A DNA stretch of 64,000 nucleotides from NCBI RefSeq assembly GCF_046348265.1, contig NZ_JAXMEO010000006.1; one strand, given 5' to 3'. Within the stretch, counting starts at the first letter, position 1, and every line of letters starts with the position of its first letter. The notes beneath the pieces were generated by a model. That model ran no database searches, had not been told where the DNA came from, and saw nothing but the letters and a program-made list of their open reading frames with translations. The stretch is from Pelomonas sp937871895 (GTDB taxonomy: Bacteria; Pseudomonadota; Gammaproteobacteria; Burkholderiales; Burkholderiaceae_C). Below, piece by piece: positions 63,074-64,000 of this stretch. Both the position numbers and the translations under genes were made by a program.

Positions 63074-63149
63074 GCCAGCGCAGCAGCACCTCCAGCCAGC
63101 GGGGCAGGGGGCGGCCGGGAATGTAGTTTTGGCGGTAGTGGCTGTGCAT
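63069..63149 (-). CDS. 26-residue cationic Trp/Leu-rich peptide under LexA control
   Basis: An ATG at 63149 has AGGAG 6 bases upstream and opens 26 codons to a TGA at 63069. The peptide begins MHSHYRQNYIPGRPL and ends PRWLEVLLRWL: a polar, basic N-terminal half and an amphipathic C-terminal helix with two tryptophans. Its size, charge and LexA-controlled promoter recall TisB-type SOS membrane peptides, but the sequence does not resemble TisB and no homology was tested. I rate the gene as likely real because promoter, operator, ribosome site and end hairpin all fit one small unit. Confidence 0.6.
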   Translation of the reverse strand: MHSHYRQNYIPGRPLPRWLEVLLRWL

Positions 63150-63160
63150 GGCGGGCTCCT

Positions 63161-63194
63161 GGATGAATACTGTGACTTTATACAGTATTCATCC
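63161..63194 (-). promoter_or_regulatory. LexA operator within a 34-bp palindrome, over a promoter
   Basis: GGATGAATACTGT (63161-63173) and ACAGTATTCATCC (63182-63194) are perfect 13-bp inverted arms around 8 bases. The centre is CTGT-N8-ACAG, and the 20 bases 63168-63187 match the SOS box TACTGT-N8-ACAGTA exactly at both ends. A minus-strand -10-like TATAAA (63177-63182) lies inside, with TTGCGG about 15 bases upstream; initiation near 63170 would place the small ORF's start about 20 bases downstream. Confidence 0.8.
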
Positions 63195-63208
63195 GACCCG
63201 CAAGTGAG

Positions 63209-63225
63209 GGCGGCACCTGGCCGCC
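63209..63225 (-). terminator. GC-rich hairpin after argG
   Basis: GGCGGC/GCCGCC with a 5-base loop lies 22 bases past the argG stop. There is no T run, so it may be a weak terminator or only chance pairing. It lies between argG and the LexA palindrome. Confidence 0.35.
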
Positions 63226-63246
63226 TTCAGCGTTGGTTGCCCAGCT

Positions 63247-64000
63247 TCAGTTGCCGAGCTTGGGCAGCCCGCCACCGGCCAGCAGGCCGGTCTGGGTGTA
63301 CACGCCGAGCTTGTCGCGCGTGTCGGTGATGTCGAGGTTGCGCATGGTCAGCTGGCCGATGCGGTCGGCGGGGCTGAAGGCACCGGCCACCTTCTCCATC
63401 GAGAGGCGCTCGGGCTGGTAGGTGAGGTTGGGGCTCTGGGTGTCGAGCAGCGAGTAGTCGTTGCCACGACGCAGTTCCAGGGCCACCTCGCCGGTCACGG
63501 CGCGGGCCACCCAGCGTTGGGCGGTTTCGCGCAGCATCAAGGCTTGGGGGTCGAACCAGCGGCCCTGGTAGAGCAGGCGGCCGAGCTTGCGACCGTTGTC
63601 GCGGTACTGCTCGATGGTGTCCTCGTTGTGGATGCCGGTGACCAGGCGCTCGTAGGCGATATGCAGCAGCGCGAGGCCCGGGGCTTCATAGATGCCGCGG
63701 CTCTTGGCTTCGATGATGCGGTTCTCGATCTGGTCGCTCATGCCGAGGCCGTGGCGGCCGCCGATGCGGTTGGCTTCCAGCATCAACTCGACGAGGTCGG
63801 GGTACTCGACGCCGTTCAGCGCCACGGGCCGGCCTTCCTCGAAGCGCACTGACACCGTCTCGGGCTTGACCACCACATCCTCGCGCCAGAAGGCCACGCC
63901 CATGATGGGGTTGACGATCTTGATGCCGCTGCTCAGGTGCTCCAGGTCCTTGGCCTCGTGCGTGGCGCCGAGCATGTTGGAGTCGGTCGAGTAGGCCTTC
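63247..64000 (-). CDS. argG: argininosuccinate synthase, 3' part
   Basis: ArgG joins citrulline and aspartate with ATP in arginine synthesis. The reading frame runs off the window end, so only about the last 250 residues are seen: STDSNMLGATHEAKDLEHL, IVNPIMGVAFWREDV, NRIGGRHGLGMSDQIENRI, and the end GLLAGGGLPKLGN. The MGVAFW and AYSTDSNM features fit the longer E. coli-type ArgG (about 445 residues). The start lies beyond 64000. Confidence 0.95.
   Translation of the reverse strand, partial: KAYSTDSNMLGATHEAKDLEHLSSGIKIVNPIMGVAFWREDVVVKPETVSVRFEEGRPVALNGVEYPDLVELMLEANRIGGRHGLGMSDQIENRIIEAKSRGIYEAPGLALLHIAYERLVTGIHNEDTIEQYRDNGRKLGRLLYQGRWFDPQALMLRETAQRWVARAVTGEVALELRRGNDYSLLDTQSPNLTYQPERLSMEKVAGAFSPADRIGQLTMRNLDITDTRDKLGVYTQTGLLAGGGLPKLGN

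Overview
The window is high-GC chromosomal DNA of a betaproteobacterium, most likely a Burkholderiales member of the Rubrivivax/Leptothrix/Roseateles type. This is inferred from gene content and order: isc operon with hscBA-fdx, rpsO-pnp, tpiA-secG-tRNA-Leu(GAG)-nuoA..N followed by a DUF2818 gene, ribF-ileS-lspA, intracellular PHB depolymerase, PEP-CTERM surface proteins and Bug-type binding proteins. Gene density is about 95 percent. I see no insertion sequence, prophage, CRISPR array or rRNA operon, and base and codon use look even throughout.

Layout. 1-3.5 kb (minus): phaZ, an orphan soluble RsxB-type ferredoxin, nth, a small coiled-coil protein and zapA, ending in 6S RNA. 3.6-7 kb (minus): a PEP-CTERM protein, an exported protein of unknown function coupled to a hemerythrin-domain protein, and an aromatic/aspartate aminotransferase. 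7.1-15.8 kb (plus): uvrB, then iscR-iscS-iscU-iscA-hscB-hscA-fdx-tsaD, with an IscR box in front, a stem-loop between iscR and iscS and an intrinsic terminator between iscA and hscB. 15.8-21.7 kb: hsp20 (minus), rpsO, pnp with a stem-loop leader, a quinone oxidoreductase, tpiA, secG and tRNA-Leu. 21.9-37.5 kb (plus): all fourteen complex I genes nuoA-N, then DUF2818 and a NUDIX hydrolase. 37.7-47 kb: an RND efflux adaptor and permease, a GlcD-like flavoprotein, a DUF2069 protein, a YihY protein, a Bug-type binding protein and a MipA/OmpV protein. 47-53.5 kb (minus): DUF2189, lspA, ileS, ribF, rsuA and a DUF3617 protein. 53.5-59.9 kb (minus): a pair of acyl-CoA dehydrogenases, a PEP-CTERM protein with a sigma-54-type promoter, and the TPR protein PrsT. 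59.9-64 kb: clan AA protease and yajQ (minus), murB and a LigE-type ATP-dependent DNA ligase (plus), a previously unmarked 26-codon ORF under a LexA box (minus), and the 3' part of argG (minus).

Most of the window is core metabolism: Fe-S cluster assembly feeds the Fe-S-rich complex I, RsxB and endonuclease III encoded nearby. The most novel-looking element is the small unit at 63.07-63.19 kb. A 34-bp perfect palindrome containing a LexA site overlaps a -10 element, followed by a good ribosome binding site and a 26-residue cationic, tryptophan- and leucine-rich peptide. It ends in a hairpin shared with the convergent DNA ligase gene. This looks like an SOS-induced microprotein of TisB-like size and regulation, but no homology has been tested.

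Other points worth attention are the sigma-54 promoter of the PEP-CTERM gene, the RNA hairpins that punctuate the isc operon, the lysine/alanine-rich tail on PhaZ, the hemerythrin/exported-protein pair, and the DUF2818 gene attached to the nuo operon.
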